From Pseudomonas juntendi (GTDB lineage Bacteria; Pseudomonadota; Gammaproteobacteria; Pseudomonadales; Pseudomonadaceae), in NCBI RefSeq assembly GCF_009932375.1, contig NZ_BLJG01000101.1, positions 1 to 51,346 of the forward strand: a stretch of DNA of 51,346 nucleotides, in the 5' to 3' direction. Position numbers and translations under genes: made by a program. This document shows, in pieces, positions 18,346 through 27,032 of the stretch. How positions within the stretch are numbered: the first letter of the stretch is position 1; each line of letters opens with the position of its first letter. The notes below the pieces were generated by a model. That model was not told the DNA's origin. It worked only from the letters and a program-made list of their open reading frames with translations, and did no database searches.

Positions 18346-20211
18346 ATGGCTGCTGCTTGGGTGCGCCTGTGCGCGTTGGTATTGATTGGTGTGTCCAGCG
18401 GCGCTGCGCTGGCGAAGGACAAGACACCCACGGCGATCGTCGTCGGCGGTGGCCTGGCGGGCCTTACGGCAGCCTATGAGCTGCAGAACAAAGGCTGGCA
18501 GGTCACCCTGCTGGAGGCCAAGGCCAGCATGGGCGGGCGCTCTGGCCTGGCCACCAGCGAGTGGATCGGCAACGCCAAGGCGCAACCTGTGCTCAATGAG
18601 TACCTCGAGCGCTTCAAGCTCACGACCCTGCCGGCGCCAGAGTTCGTGCGCACCCCGGGTTACCTGATCGACGGTGAGTACTTCAGCGCAACCGACCTGG
18701 CCACCAAGCAGCCGGCCACCGCCGAGGCACTCAAGCGTTACGAGAAAACCCTCGATGACCTGGCCCGCTCTATCGACGACCCGCTCAATCCGCAGGCCAC
18801 CAGCACGCTGTTTGCCCTTGACCAGATCAACGTCGCCAGCTGGCTGGACAAGCTGCAACTGCCGGCCACCGCCCGGCAACTGATCAACCAGCAAATCCGC
18901 ACCCGTTACGACGAACCGTCGCGCCTGTCGCTGCTGTACTTCGCCCAGCAGAACCGTGTTTACCGCAACGTCAGTGACCGTGACCTGCGGGCCGCGCGCC
19001 TGCCTGGCGGCAGCCCGGTGCTGGCCCAGGCCTTCGTCAAGCAGCTGAAGACCATCAAGACCAGCTCGCCGGTCACCGCCATCGTTCAGGACAAGGACAG
19101 CGTCACCGTCAAGGTCGGCAGTGTCGGTTACCAGGCCGATTACCTGGTCATGGCCGTGCCATTGCGCGCCCTGGCCAAGATCCAGATCACCCCGGGGCTG
19201 GACAGCCAGCACCTGGCGGCGCTCAAGGGCACCAACTATGGCTGGCGTGACCAGCTGATGCTCAAGTTCAAGAAGCCGGTCTGGGAAAGCCGCGCGCGCA
19301 TGTCGGGCGAGGTGTTCAGCAACGCCGGTCTGGGCATGCTGTGGATCGAGCCGGCGCTGAAGGGCGGGGCGAACGTGGTGATCAACCTGTCCGGCGACAA
19401 CGCCCGCCTGCTGCAGGCTTTCGGCGACAAGCAGATGGTCGACCAGGTGTTGATCCGTCTGCATGCCTTCTACCCGCAGGCACGCGGTGCGTTCACCGGT
19501 TACGAGGTGAAGCGGTATAGCGTCGATGCCGGTACCGGCGGTGCCTACCTGGCCTACGGGCCGGGTCAGATCAGCAAGTTCTGGCGCCTGTGGGAGCGCC
19601 CGGTGCAGCGCATCACCTTTGCCGGTGAGCACACCGATGCCTTGTACCCGGGCACCCTGGAAGGCGCCCTGCGCAGCGGCCAACGTGCCGCCAGCCAGGC
19701 CCAGGACCTGCTGGCCGGCAAGTCGTTCGACCCGGTCAAGGCCGCGCCGGTCGCGGCAGCCGCCGCCGGTGCCGGGGCAGCTGCCGCGAGCAAGGGCGGG
19801 TTCTTCTCCAACCTGTTCGGTGGCTCGTCCGACAAAGCGGGCAAGGCTGAGCAGGCACCTGCCAAGGCTGAGTCCAAGGCAGGCGATGAGGCCAAGCAAG
19901 ACAAGCCAGGCTTCTTCAAGCGCCTGTTCGGTGGCGCTGACGCGCCAGAGGCCAAGGCCCAGCCGGTAGCCAAGGCTGACGAAGCGGCGCCGGTCGTTGC
20001 CCCTGCGCCAGCGCCCCAGGCAGCACCAGCACCGGCACCGGCACCGGCAGTGAAGGCGGCGCCAGCCAAGCCTGCTGCGGCCAAGGCCGCCCCTGCCAAG
20101 CATGCGCCAGCGCACAAGCCAGCGACCAAGCCTGCCGAGAGCAAAAAGGCCAACGCCAAGTCGGAGCCGGCCAAGAAACCTGTCGCCAACCCGCAGGCCA
20201 AGGCGGGTTGA
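18346..20211 (+). CDS. Exported FAD-dependent amine oxidase-like protein with Ala/Lys/Pro-rich tail
   Basis: A 621-residue protein. Residues 1-24 look like a signal peptide (WVRLCALVLIGVSSGAALA). The flavin fold starts with AIVVGGGLAGLTAAYELQNK, followed by the MGGRSG loop, and closes with FAGEHTDALYPGTLEGAL, the C-terminal FAD-contacting motif of the monoamine oxidase superfamily. From about residue 470 it becomes disordered and Ala/Lys/Pro-rich, with two near copies of a GFF..LFGG motif (GGFFSNLFGG, then PGFFKRLFGG) and a terminal run resembling histone H1-like AlgP tails. Substrate unknown. No twin-arginine motif is seen, so how it obtains FAD outside the cytosol is unclear; the N-terminus may instead be an anchor. 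Confidence 0.85.
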   Translation: MAAAWVRLCALVLIGVSSGAALAKDKTPTAIVVGGGLAGLTAAYELQNKGWQVTLLEAKASMGGRSGLATSEWIGNAKAQPVLNEYLERFKLTTLPAPEFVRTPGYLIDGEYFSATDLATKQPATAEALKRYEKTLDDLARSIDDPLNPQATSTLFALDQINVASWLDKLQLPATARQLINQQIRTRYDEPSRLSLLYFAQQNRVYRNVSDRDLRAARLPGGSPVLAQAFVKQLKTIKTSSPVTAIVQDKDSVTVKVGSVGYQADYLVMAVPLRALAKIQITPGLDSQHLAALKGTNYGWRDQLMLKFKKPVWESRARMSGEVFSNAGLGMLWIEPALKGGANVVINLSGDNARLLQAFGDKQMVDQVLIRLHAFYPQARGAFTGYEVKRYSVDAGTGGAYLAYGPGQISKFWRLWERPVQRITFAGEHTDALYPGTLEGALRSGQRAASQAQDLLAGKSFDPVKAAPVAAAAAGAGAAAASKGGFFSNLFGGSSDKAGKAEQAPAKAESKAGDEAKQDKPGFFKRLFGGADAPEAKAQPVAKADEAAPVVAPAPAPQAAPAPAPAPAVKAAPAKPAAAKAAPAKHAPAHKPATKPAESKKANAKSEPAKKPVANPQAKAG

Positions 20212-20223
20212 TCGGTCGCAGTG

Positions 20224-20303
20224 CCGGTCTCTAGGGGGGTAGCCCCGCTCCTGCAACGGACACAGTGGTCCTTGGCGGGAGCGGGCGCCCTGGTAGAGGC
20301 CGG
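20224..20303. repeat. Divergent REP-like inverted pair
   Basis: Two imperfect arms, CCGGTCTCTAGGGGGGTAGC at the left and its counterpart ending GTAGAGGCCGG at the right, face each other around a short spacer; both contain a CCCGCTCC-type core. It lies just after the amine oxidase stop and may serve as a transcription or mRNA-decay barrier. The sequence differs from the common GCGGGC-type REP pairs in this window. Confidence 0.6.
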
Positions 20304-20370
20304 CCCTGGCTACCCCATTCACAGCCGTTGGCGTTAATGTTTCCTTAATGGGAAGCGTTCAGAATTTCTA

Positions 20371-20391
20371 TCGGATTTATCGATAATCCGA
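20371..20391. promoter_or_regulatory. Near-palindrome upstream of cytochrome b561 gene
   Basis: TCGGATTTATCGATAATCCGA is a nearly perfect dyad around TATCGATA (one extra T in the left arm) inside an AT-rich stretch, 75 bases before the cytochrome b561 start. AT richness and symmetry suggest an operator, but I cannot assign a regulator. Confidence 0.4.
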
Positions 20392-20465
20392 AGCAATTTT
20401 TTCCGCTTTTATTCGATACGTTACGCGTTAGTCTGTGCACAGCTTTCACGGGGAAACACGTCAAC

Positions 20466-21017
20466 ATGCAACTGCGCAATTCACCTTCCCGCTACGGCGT
20501 GGTCAGCATCGTCCTGCACTGGGGCGTGGCACTGGCAGTCTTCGGCCTGTTCGGCCTGGGCCTGTGGATGGTCGGCCTCGACTACTACAGCCCGTGGCGC
20601 AAAGCCGGCCCGGACCTGCACAAGAGCATCGGCCTGGTGCTGCTGGCGGTAATGCTGCTGCGTGTACTCTGGCGTTTCATCAGCCCGCCACCGCCGGCAC
20701 CGGCCAACCATGGCAGCTTCACCCGCCTGGCGGCCAAACTGGGCCATCTGGCGCTGTATCTCGGGTTGTTTGCCGTGATGGGCGCCGGCTACCTGATTTC
20801 CACTGCCGACGGCGTTGGCATTCCGGTATTCGGCCTGTTCGAAGTGCCGGCGTTGATCAGTGACCTGCCGGACCAGGCAGACGTGGCAGGGGTAATCCAC
20901 CTGTGGCTGGCCTGGGGCTTGGTGATTTTTGCCGTGCTGCATGGCCTGGCTGCACTCAAGCACCATTTCATCGACCGTGACGCGACCCTGACCCGCATGC
21001 TGGGCCGCAAAGCTTGA
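20466..21017 (+). CDS. Cytochrome b561 family protein
   Basis: A 183-residue four-helix di-haem membrane protein of the bacterial CybB type. Conserved histidines occur in [36 protein letters not shown] and [12 protein letters not shown], the pattern expected for two b haems. Probably a quinol- or superoxide-oxidising electron carrier of the inner membrane. It is followed 32 bases later by yceI, a frequent pairing. The ATG at 20466 is preceded by GGGGAAACACGTCAAC. Confidence 0.94.
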   Translation: MQLRNSPSRYGVVSIVLHWGVALAVFGLFGLGLWMVGLDYYSPWRKAGPDLHKSIGLVLLAVMLLRVLWRFISPPPPAPANHGSFTRLAAKLGHLALYLGLFAVMGAGYLISTADGVGIPVFGLFEVPALISDLPDQADVAGVIHLWLAWGLVIFAVLHGLAALKHHFIDRDATLTRMLGRKA

Positions 21018-21049
21018 CCCTCAACCTCAATTGCATAGGAAGGAACAGG

Positions 21050-21628
21050 ATGTTGAAAAAGACTTTTGCCGCTCTGGCGCTGGGTACCGCTCTGCTCTCT
21101 GCTGGCCAGGCAATGGCTGCCGAGTACAAGATCGACAAGGAAGGCCAGCACGCGTTCGTTGACTGGAAAATCAGCCACCTGGGCTACAGCTTCATCCACG
21201 GTACTTTCAAGGACTTCGACGGCAACTTCACTTGGGACAGCGCCAAGCCTGAAGCCAGCAAGATCAGCGTCGACCTGAAAACCGCCAGCCTGTGGTCGAA
21301 CCACGCCGAGCGTGACAAGCACATTGCCAGCGCTGACTTCCTGGACGTGAAAAAATACCCGGACGCCAAGTTCGTCTCCACCAGCGTGAAGTCGACTGGC
21401 GACAAGACCGCTGACGTGACTGGCGACCTGACCATGCACGGCGTGACCAAGCCGGTCACCTTCAAGGCAACCTTCAACGGTGAAGGCAAAGACCCATGGG
21501 GCGGGGAGCGTGCAGGCTTCAACGCGACCACCACGCTGAACCTGAACGACTTCGGCATCAAGGGCCCGGGCCCGGCTTCGCAAACTCTGGACCTGGATAT
21601 CAGTGTCGAAGGCGTGAAGCAGAAGTAA
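21050..21628 (+). CDS. YceI family periplasmic protein
   Basis: A 192-residue protein with signal peptide [20 protein letters not shown] ending at AMA-AEYKID. The mature part is a YceI lipocalin-like barrel ([23 protein letters not shown]-type [31 protein letters not shown]), a fold known to bind polyisoprenoid lipids. Start ATG 21050 follows AGGAAGGAACAGG. Operonic with cytochrome b561; the pair may act together on an isoprenoid quinone, which is inference. Confidence 0.95.
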   Translation: MLKKTFAALALGTALLSAGQAMAAEYKIDKEGQHAFVDWKISHLGYSFIHGTFKDFDGNFTWDSAKPEASKISVDLKTASLWSNHAERDKHIASADFLDVKKYPDAKFVSTSVKSTGDKTADVTGDLTMHGVTKPVTFKATFNGEGKDPWGGERAGFNATTTLNLNDFGIKGPGPASQTLDLDISVEGVKQK

Positions 21629-21645
21629 GTATTGCGTTGCCCCTG

Positions 21646-21854
21646 AAAAACGCCGCCCATCGGGTAATGGCTGTCAGTTAAGTGTTACTGGGGCTGCTTT
21701 GCAGCCCTTCGCGGGCACGCCCGCTCCCACACGTTTTGCGCTAAATTCAAGAAATGCGCTATCCCTGTGGGAGCGGGCGTGCCCGCGAAGGGTCGCAAAG
21801 CGGCCCCACATTACTTAACTGACTGGCATTAGCCCATCGGGCGGCGTCTTTTTT
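21646..21854. terminator. Bidirectional terminator interrupted by a 167-bp insertion
   Basis: Left part A5-CGCCGCCCATCGGG (to 21664) and right part CCCATCGGGCGGCG followed by TCTTTTTTT (to 21855) would, if joined, form a compact hairpin CGCCGCCC-AT(C)-GGGCGGCG with A- and T-runs on both sides, serving convergent yceI and rhlE. The loop sequence GCCCATCGGG is present twice (21655-21664 and 21832-21841), flanking the inserted element. The outer stem can still pair across the insertion. Confidence 0.75.
21665..21831. mobile_element. MITE-like inverted-repeat element carrying a REP pair
   Basis: 167 bp with terminal inverted repeats: left TAATGGCTGTCAGTTAAGT, right (reverse complement) TAATGCCAGTCAGTTAAGT, 17 of 19 identical. 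The inner part is an inverted REP pair (CCCTTCGCGGGCACGCCCGC and its mirror). It is flanked by a 10-bp direct repeat GCCCATCGGG that looks like a target-site duplication. No coding capacity, so it would depend on a transposase in trans; I do not recognise the parent IS. Confidence 0.7.
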
Positions 21855-21866
21855 TGCTACCTGGGC

Positions 21867-23759
21867 TTAGCCCTTGCGGGTCAGCAGCGCTGGGCGCTCA
21901 CCGCGGGGGCGGCTTGGCAAGTCATCCAGCTGCTCAGGCGTAGGGAAACGGTCGAGCTTGGATTCCTTGCGGATGATCACCGGCTGTTTTTCCGCCTGGC
22001 GCGGGTTGCGCACGGCTGGCTCCTGCCGGGCAGCATCGTCACGGGCCGGGCGACCACGGCCAGCGCCGCCATCACGACGGGCACCGCCTCCGTTGTTGGC
22101 GCGCGGCGGGCGTTTTTCGCCGCTGCCACCGCCGCTGCGCTGCTGGCCGCCGCTACGGGCCTGGCCCTGACCACCAGTGTTGCTGCGCTGACCATTGCCT
22201 TGGCCCTGGCCCTGACCGCCACCCGGGCGACGATTGCGGCCCTGGTTCTTGCCCTGGTAGGGGCTGACGTAGTCAGCGCGGTTACCGAAGTTGTCGATCT
22301 CGTCGTCCAGGAACTCTTCCGGGTCACGATCGGCAGGAACCTTCGGCACGCTGGGGCTGCTGCTGGCTTGTTGCTGCTGGCGCGGCTTCTTGTCACGCGG
22401 CTTGCGCGGCTGCTGTTGCCTGTCGCCGCTCTTTTCCTTGTCGGCGGGCTTTTCAGCTGTTTGCTGCTTGGCCTTGCCTTTGTCCTTGCCCTTGTCCTTG
22501 CGGCCGCCATTGGCGTCTTTGCCACCTTCGCCGCGGGCCTGCTGGTTACGGCCACCGCGGCCGTTATTCTGCGGGCGCTCGCGTACTTCGGGCTTTTCGG
22601 CTTCTACCTGGCTGGCGTCGAAGCCCATCAGGTCGCCATCGGGAATGCGCTGGCGAGTGACGCGCTCGATGCTCTTGAGCAGTTTTTCTTCATCCGGGGC
22701 GACCAAGGAAATGGCCTCGCCCGAACGGCCGGCGCGGCCAGTACGGCCGATACGGTGCACGTAGTCTTCCTCGACGTTCGGCAGCTCGAAGTTGACCACG
22801 TGTGGCAGTTGGTCGATGTCCAGGCCGCGGGCGGCGATGTCGGTAGCGACGAGTACCCGGACGCTGTTGGCCTTGAAGTCGGCCAGCGCCTTGGTACGAG
22901 CGTTCTGGCTCTTGTTGCCATGGATGGCGGCGGCGGTCAGGCCGTGCTTTTCCAGGTACTCGGCCAGGCGGTTGGCACCGTGCTTGGTCCGGGTGAACAC
23001 CAGCACCTGTTCCCAGGCACCGAGGGTGATCAGGTGCGCCAGCAGGGCACGCTTGTGGCTGGCCGGCAGGCGATACACGCGTTGCTCGATACGCTCCACG
23101 GTGGTGTTCGGCGGGGTGACTTCGATGCGCTCCGGGTTGTGCAGGAGCTTGTCGGCGAGGTCGGTGATGTCTTTGGAGAAGGTGGCCGAGAACAGCAGGT
23201 TCTGGCGCTTGGCCGGCAAGCGGGCAAGTACCTTCTTCACGTCGTGGATAAAGCCCATGTCGAGCATGCGGTCGGCTTCGTCCAGGACGAGGATTTCAAC
23301 GTGGGCCAGATCGACCTTGCCTTGGCCGGCCAGGTCGAGCAGGCGGCCAGGGCAGGCGACCAGTACGTCGACACCCTTGGCGATGGCCTGGATCTGAGGG
23401 TTCATGCCTACGCCGCCGAAGATGCAGGCGCTGACCAGGGGCAAGTCGCGGGCATACACCTTGAAGCTGTCATGCACCTGGGCGGCCAGTTCGCGGGTCG
23501 GGGTCAGTACCAGCACGCGGGGTTGGCGCGGGCCATGGCGCTGCGACTTGTCGGGGTGGCCGGCCGGGAACAGGCGCTCGAGAATCGGCAGGGCAAAGCC
23601 GCCGGTCTTACCAGTACCAGTCTGGGCGGCAACCATCAGGTCGCGGCCTTGCAACACGGCGGGAATGGCCCGCTGTTGCACGGGGGTCGGCTGGGTATAG
23701 CCCGCAGCTTCGATAGCGCGGACAAGAGCCTCGGAGAGACCGAGGGAAGCAAAGGACAT
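21867..23759 (-). CDS. rhlE: DEAD-box ATP-dependent RNA helicase RhlE
   Basis: A 630-residue RNA helicase. RecA-like domain 1 holds the Q motif ([20 protein letters not shown]), motif [10 protein letters not shown] with Lys51, [14 protein letters not shown] and LFSATF; domain 2 holds [20 protein letters not shown] and [11 protein letters not shown]. From about residue 385 the tail is long, basic and Gly/Arg/Gln-rich, likely disordered and RNA-binding, as in pseudomonad RhlE proteins. Start ATG 23759 fits [10 protein letters not shown]. The 219 bases up to the next gene hold a possible -10 box (TATACT at 23973-23968), which would imply a leader of about 200 nt; no good -35 was seen. Confidence 0.95.
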   Translation of the reverse strand: MSFASLGLSEALVRAIEAAGYTQPTPVQQRAIPAVLQGRDLMVAAQTGTGKTGGFALPILERLFPAGHPDKSQRHGPRQPRVLVLTPTRELAAQVHDSFKVYARDLPLVSACIFGGVGMNPQIQAIAKGVDVLVACPGRLLDLAGQGKVDLAHVEILVLDEADRMLDMGFIHDVKKVLARLPAKRQNLLFSATFSKDITDLADKLLHNPERIEVTPPNTTVERIEQRVYRLPASHKRALLAHLITLGAWEQVLVFTRTKHGANRLAEYLEKHGLTAAAIHGNKSQNARTKALADFKANSVRVLVATDIAARGLDIDQLPHVVNFELPNVEEDYVHRIGRTGRAGRSGEAISLVAPDEEKLLKSIERVTRQRIPDGDLMGFDASQVEAEKPEVRERPQNNGRGGRNQQARGEGGKDANGGRKDKGKDKGKAKQQTAEKPADKEKSGDRQQQPRKPRDKKPRQQQQASSSPSVPKVPADRDPEEFLDDEIDNFGNRADYVSPYQGKNQGRNRRPGGGQGQGQGNGQRSNTGGQGQARSGGQQRSGGGSGEKRPPRANNGGGARRDGGAGRGRPARDDAARQEPAVRNPRQAEKQPVIIRKESKLDRFPTPEQLDDLPSRPRGERPALLTRKG

Positions 23760-23978
23760 GGGCGATCCTGTTCTCGTTTGGGCTGGGCCCGTATGGGATG
23801 TTCTGCCTGGCGCGACGGGCATCGTCGGGATGCGATCGCGTCCGGTCCAGCTGGGCTTTCACTGCACATCCGGGAAACGGAGGGTGGACGCGAAGGTGCG
23901 CCAGTGCCGATCGGGATGCCTGTTGCGAGGCCGAGCGTCCGGGCGTGAGCCGGGCGGGAAGGCCCGAGTATAACAGAG

Positions 23979-24767
23979 CTATCGCGCTGTGCTGCTTTCC
24001 TGCTGCTCAACGGCGTTGAGAATGTTTTTGGTGTCGCCTGTGTAGCGGTTGCTGATCGCCGTATAGGCCGCTTCCTGCTTGAAACGCCGCAGTTCTTCGG
24101 CAAACGCCTCGGCCAGTGCCTCGCGGCCCGGCTTGCGCACCAGGGCCAGGTACTGGTGCTGGCGCCTGACCACCAGTGGCAGCGCCTCGACCTGCCGTTG
24201 CAGGCCCAGCTGCTGCGCCAGGTAATGGCCAGCCTTGCGGTCGGTGATCGCCAGGTCGACACGGCCCAGCATCAGCTTGCCGAAATTGGCTTCGTGGGTG
24301 GGCGCGGCTTCGCGCTTGAAGTAGGTGGCCCCGCTGAAAGCTGCGCCATAGGTGTAGCCGGGCGAGGTGCCGACGGTAAGCCCGGCCAGGTCTTCCAGCT
24401 GGTTGACCACATGGCGGCGCACACTGGCCTGGAACAGGATGAACTCGACCTCCGACATGGGCTCTGGCGCGTAGACCAGGTAGGGCTGACGCGACTCGGT
24501 CTGGAAGATATCGACAATACCGTCGGCCAGGCCTTGTTCGACCATTGCCAGGCAACGCTTCCACGGCAGGAACTGCCATTCCACCTCGACCCCGAGGCGG
24601 GCGAACACCAGGTTGGTCACTTCGTAGTCGATGCCGCGTGGATGGCCGTCCTGCTGGTACACGTAGGGCGCCCAGTCGTCGGAGACCAGGCGCAAGCGTT
24701 CGCCCAGGGCCATCGGGCTCAGGCAAACGAGCAGCAGGATCCAGAACAGCCGGGCGATGTGGGGCAT
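23979..24767 (-). CDS. Periplasmic solute-binding protein (SBP_bac_3-like), orphan
   Basis: A 262-residue protein with a signal peptide (residues 1-22, cleavage after ALG) and a bacterial type 3 solute-binding fold: ERLRLVSDDWAPYVYQQDGH at the mature N-terminus, GIDYEVTNLVFARLG, a hinge region with GLADGIVDIFQTESRQPYLV and DLAITDRKAGHYLAQQL. Such proteins bind polar amino acids or related solutes; here no permease or ATPase gene is adjacent, so it may act as a sensor or serve a distant transporter. It resembles the product at 48189-48926 in layout. Ligand unknown. Confidence 0.85.
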   Translation of the reverse strand: MPHIARLFWILLLVCLSPMALGERLRLVSDDWAPYVYQQDGHPRGIDYEVTNLVFARLGVEVEWQFLPWKRCLAMVEQGLADGIVDIFQTESRQPYLVYAPEPMSEVEFILFQASVRRHVVNQLEDLAGLTVGTSPGYTYGAAFSGATYFKREAAPTHEANFGKLMLGRVDLAITDRKAGHYLAQQLGLQRQVEALPLVVRRQHQYLALVRKPGREALAEAFAEELRRFKQEAAYTAISNRYTGDTKNILNAVEQQESSTAR

Positions 24768-24823
24768 GCCGGGAGATTACGCGCTCGGCCGGTGCAAGGC
24801 CAGAGGGCAGGGCACCGGGCCAT

Positions 24824-25900
24824 TCAAGCGTGGGAAGACCTGAGCAGGTGATGCTCGATGTCCTTGCGTCGTTCCCCCAGCGACAAGCGCAGCCCGGGGT
24901 GGCGCAAGCACTGGCGCAGGCGCTCGGGGTCGGTGGGGCCGTGGCGGGCATTGAGGTTTTCCAGGGCCTTGTCCCACCAGGCCGACGCGCAGGCGCGGTC
25001 GAACTCGTTGGCGTAGGGGTAGCAGCCGTACAGCAACTCACGGGCAAACTGACGTTCCTGGGGCGGAAGGGTCAGGCTCAATGCCTTGTAGCCCAGGCGG
25101 TGCAAGGCCGGTGGCCGGGGCAGCTGGTCGTTGACCAGGGCGACGTCGGCCAGCGCTGCCGGGCTGAGTGGATGTTGCCCATGTTTGGCCAGCCAGGCCT
25201 GGATCTTGGCGCGGAACTGCGCCTTGCGGCTCCAGTAATGGTGAATGACGTCGGAGCATGCCGCCAGCTGCAGGTGACCGTGGGCCACGACTGCCAGGCA
25301 GAATTCTTCCAGGGTGTAGGCCTCGCGGGCCAGCGGGTAGAGCGTGTCCATCAGGTCGATGGAGCGGTCCAGGGTGCCCGCGTCGGCGGCAGTGAGGCCG
25401 ATCACCCCGGAGTTGACCAGCGGCATCTGGCAGTCGGCCAGGCCGCGGGACTGCAGAGGGCCCAGCAGGTTTTTATACAGCAGGCACTTCGGGTTCGCCC
25501 CATAGTGCGGGCCGATGGTGTTGCACAGCAGCTTGCCGGGCGCGACCCGGTCGAACAGTTGCAGTGGTGACTTGCGGAAAAAGGTATCGGTGTCGATCAG
25601 CACGGCCAGCGGGTGCTGGCGCAGTACTTGGCGCAACAGCACATGCTTGCTGCGAAAGTGGTAGCCGTGCGGGGCGTTCCAGGCTTGGCGCGTGGCCTCG
25701 TCCAGTACATGAGTGGTGACCGGTAGCCCGGCATAGGGTTGCGGGTTGTCGGTGTAGACCTGGATGTCCATGACGCTGCTGGCGGTGCCGCCGAGCTGGG
25801 CAAGGGCGCTGATGATGCTGAAACAGGCTTCCTGATGATAGGTCGCGGGGCCAAAAGCCAGGTAGACGAGCTGTGGGCGAGATGGCTGGGGATGCTGCAT
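24824..25900 (-). CDS. Hypothetical protein with glycosyltransferase-like (GT-A) features
   Basis: A 358-residue cytosolic protein with no signal peptide. The N-terminal strand QLVYLAFGPATYHQEACFSI, then IQVYTDN, LLRQVLRQHPLAVLIDTDTFF with a DTD motif at residues 103-105, and MPLVNSGVIGL resemble nucleotide-sugar glycosyltransferases of GT-A fold, in which DxD binds the metal-sugar nucleotide. Start ATG 25900 preferred over a TTG nine bases upstream. It stands alone between metF's terminator and the solute-binding protein gene, with no cell-envelope genes around. Acceptor and sugar cannot be inferred. Confidence 0.75.
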   Translation of the reverse strand: MQHPQPSRPQLVYLAFGPATYHQEACFSIISALAQLGGTASSVMDIQVYTDNPQPYAGLPVTTHVLDEATRQAWNAPHGYHFRSKHVLLRQVLRQHPLAVLIDTDTFFRKSPLQLFDRVAPGKLLCNTIGPHYGANPKCLLYKNLLGPLQSRGLADCQMPLVNSGVIGLTAADAGTLDRSIDLMDTLYPLAREAYTLEEFCLAVVAHGHLQLAACSDVIHHYWSRKAQFRAKIQAWLAKHGQHPLSPAALADVALVNDQLPRPPALHRLGYKALSLTLPPQERQFARELLYGCYPYANEFDRACASAWWDKALENLNARHGPTDPERLRQCLRHPGLRLSLGERRKDIEHHLLRSSHA

Positions 25901-25922
25901 GGCAGGCAAGACCTGTGTAACC

Positions 25923-25960
25923 CAAAAAAGAACAAGGCCTTAGTCTATGACCAAAGCCTT
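25923..25960 (-). terminator. Rho-independent terminator of metF
   Basis: Read on the minus strand, AAGGCTTTGGTC-ATA-GACTAAGGCCTT forms a 12-bp stem (two G-U type pairs) followed by GTTCTTTTTT. It begins 33 bases after the metF stop, separating the sahH/metF transcript from the downstream glycosyltransferase-like gene. Confidence 0.85.
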
Positions 25961-25993
25961 AATCATTTCTTAAGCAGACATTGCCAAAAAGTT

Positions 25994-26839
25994 TCAGCGC
26001 GGGAGCTTGAGGTTGTTCCACAGCGCCAGGCTCGCCTCGGCCTGGTTCAGGGTGTAGAAGTGCAGGCCCGGTGCGCCGCCTTGCAGCAGTTGTTCGCACA
26101 TGCGGGTGATGACTTCTTCGCCGAAGGCCTGGATGCTTGTGGTGTCATCACCGTAGGCTTCCAGCTGCTTGCGGATCCAGCGCGGAATCTCGGCGCCACA
26201 GGCATCGGAGAAGCGTGCCAGTTTGCTGTAGTTGGTGATTGGCATGATGCCCGGCACCACCGGGATATCCACGCCCAGCTTCTGCGCGCGCTCGACAAAG
26301 TAGAAGTAGCTGTCGGCGTTGAAGAAGTACTGGGTGATGGCGCTGTCAGCACCGGCCTTGACCTTGTGCACGAAGTTGCCCAGGTCGGCCTCGAAGTTGC
26401 GCGCCTGTGGGTGCATTTCGGGGTAGGCAGCCACTTCCAGGTGGAAGTGATCGGCGGTTTCCGCGCGGATGAACTCGACCAGGTCGCTGGCGTAGCGCAG
26501 TTCGCCGGAGGCCATGCCCATGCCCGACGGCAGGTCGCCGCGCAAGGCCACGATGCGCTTGATGCCGGCGGCCTTGTACTCGGCCAGCAGGGCGCGCAGT
26601 TCAGCCTTGGTGTCGCCCACGCACGACAGGTGCGGGGCGGCCGGTACCTGTACTTCGCTTTCCAGCTGCAGCACGGTGTTCAGCGTACGGTCGCGGGTCG
26701 AACCACCGGCACCGTAGGTGCAGGAGAAGAAGTCCGGGTTGCAGGCAGCCAGCTGGCGGGCTACACCCATCAGCTTTTCATGACCGGCATCGGTCTTGGT
26801 CGGGAAGAACTCGAAACTGTAGCGGCGTTCTTTTGACAT
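25994..26839 (-). CDS. metF: 5,10-methylenetetrahydrofolate reductase
   Basis: A 281-residue TIM-barrel flavoprotein reducing methylene-THF to methyl-THF, the methyl donor for methionine synthesis. Seen: YSFEFFPTKTDAGHEKL at the start, SCTYGAGGSTRDRTL, LRGDLPSG, and ADSAITQYFFNADSYFYF near residue 180. Start ATG 26839 (MSKERRYSF) follows GAGGAACGCCTG; a longer frame reads only into the heptamer repeat and was rejected. It lies downstream of sahH on the same strand across a 257-bp repeat-containing gap with a likely terminator, so readthrough from the SAH-controlled sahH transcript is possible but not certain. Confidence 0.97.
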   Translation of the reverse strand: MSKERRYSFEFFPTKTDAGHEKLMGVARQLAACNPDFFSCTYGAGGSTRDRTLNTVLQLESEVQVPAAPHLSCVGDTKAELRALLAEYKAAGIKRIVALRGDLPSGMGMASGELRYASDLVEFIRAETADHFHLEVAAYPEMHPQARNFEADLGNFVHKVKAGADSAITQYFFNADSYFYFVERAQKLGVDIPVVPGIMPITNYSKLARFSDACGAEIPRWIRKQLEAYGDDTTSIQAFGEEVITRMCEQLLQGGAPGLHFYTLNQAEASLALWNNLKLPR

Positions 26840-26858
26840 CAGGCGTTCCTCTGGCAGC

Positions 26859-26935
26859 AAGCGGCAAGCGGCAAGCGGCAAGCGGCAAGCGGCAAGCGGC
26901 AAGCTGCAAGCTTCAAGCTGCAAGCTTCAAGCTGC
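26859..26935. repeat. Heptamer tandem array upstream of metF
   Basis: Eleven contiguous 7-bp units on the plus strand: six of AAGCGGC (26859-26900), then AAGCTGC and AAGCTTC alternating for five units (26901-26935). It forms the left, reversed arm of an inverted pair with the array at 27033-27067. It lies 20 bases upstream of the metF start, inside the metF leader if transcription comes from sahH. Confidence 0.92.
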
Positions 26936-26938
26936 AAG

Positions 26939-26970
26939 TAAAAGCCAGATCGGTGATGGCCGGTCTGGCT
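26939..26970 (-). terminator. Likely sahH terminator between the two heptamer arrays
   Basis: On the minus strand an 11-bp stem AGCCAGACCGG/CCGATCTGGCT with a six-base loop (one G-U pair) is followed by TTTTA. It sits 127 bases after the sahH stop, between the inverted heptamer arrays. The short U-run suggests partial termination. Confidence 0.6.
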
Positions 26971-27032
26971 GGTCATCGTTCAAGGTTTTAAAAGGCTGGA
27001 GCTACAAGCAGCAGCAACACGGTCTGCTTCTG

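Noticed and set aside
18121..20322. Minus-strand frame continuous with bioA, upstream of its start, open for over 700 codons
   Set aside because: It is antisense to the amine oxidase's repetitive GC-rich tail and catalytic region; bioA has a good start and ribosome site at 18120.
22200..23948. Plus-strand open frame opposite rhlE (582 codons)
   Set aside because: No family resemblance and exact overlap with the helicase; explained by codon bias of rhlE.
26840..26923. Longer metF N-terminus reading through the repeat
   Set aside because: The added residues are a translated tandem repeat; ATG 26839 has a ribosome site and matches the family start.
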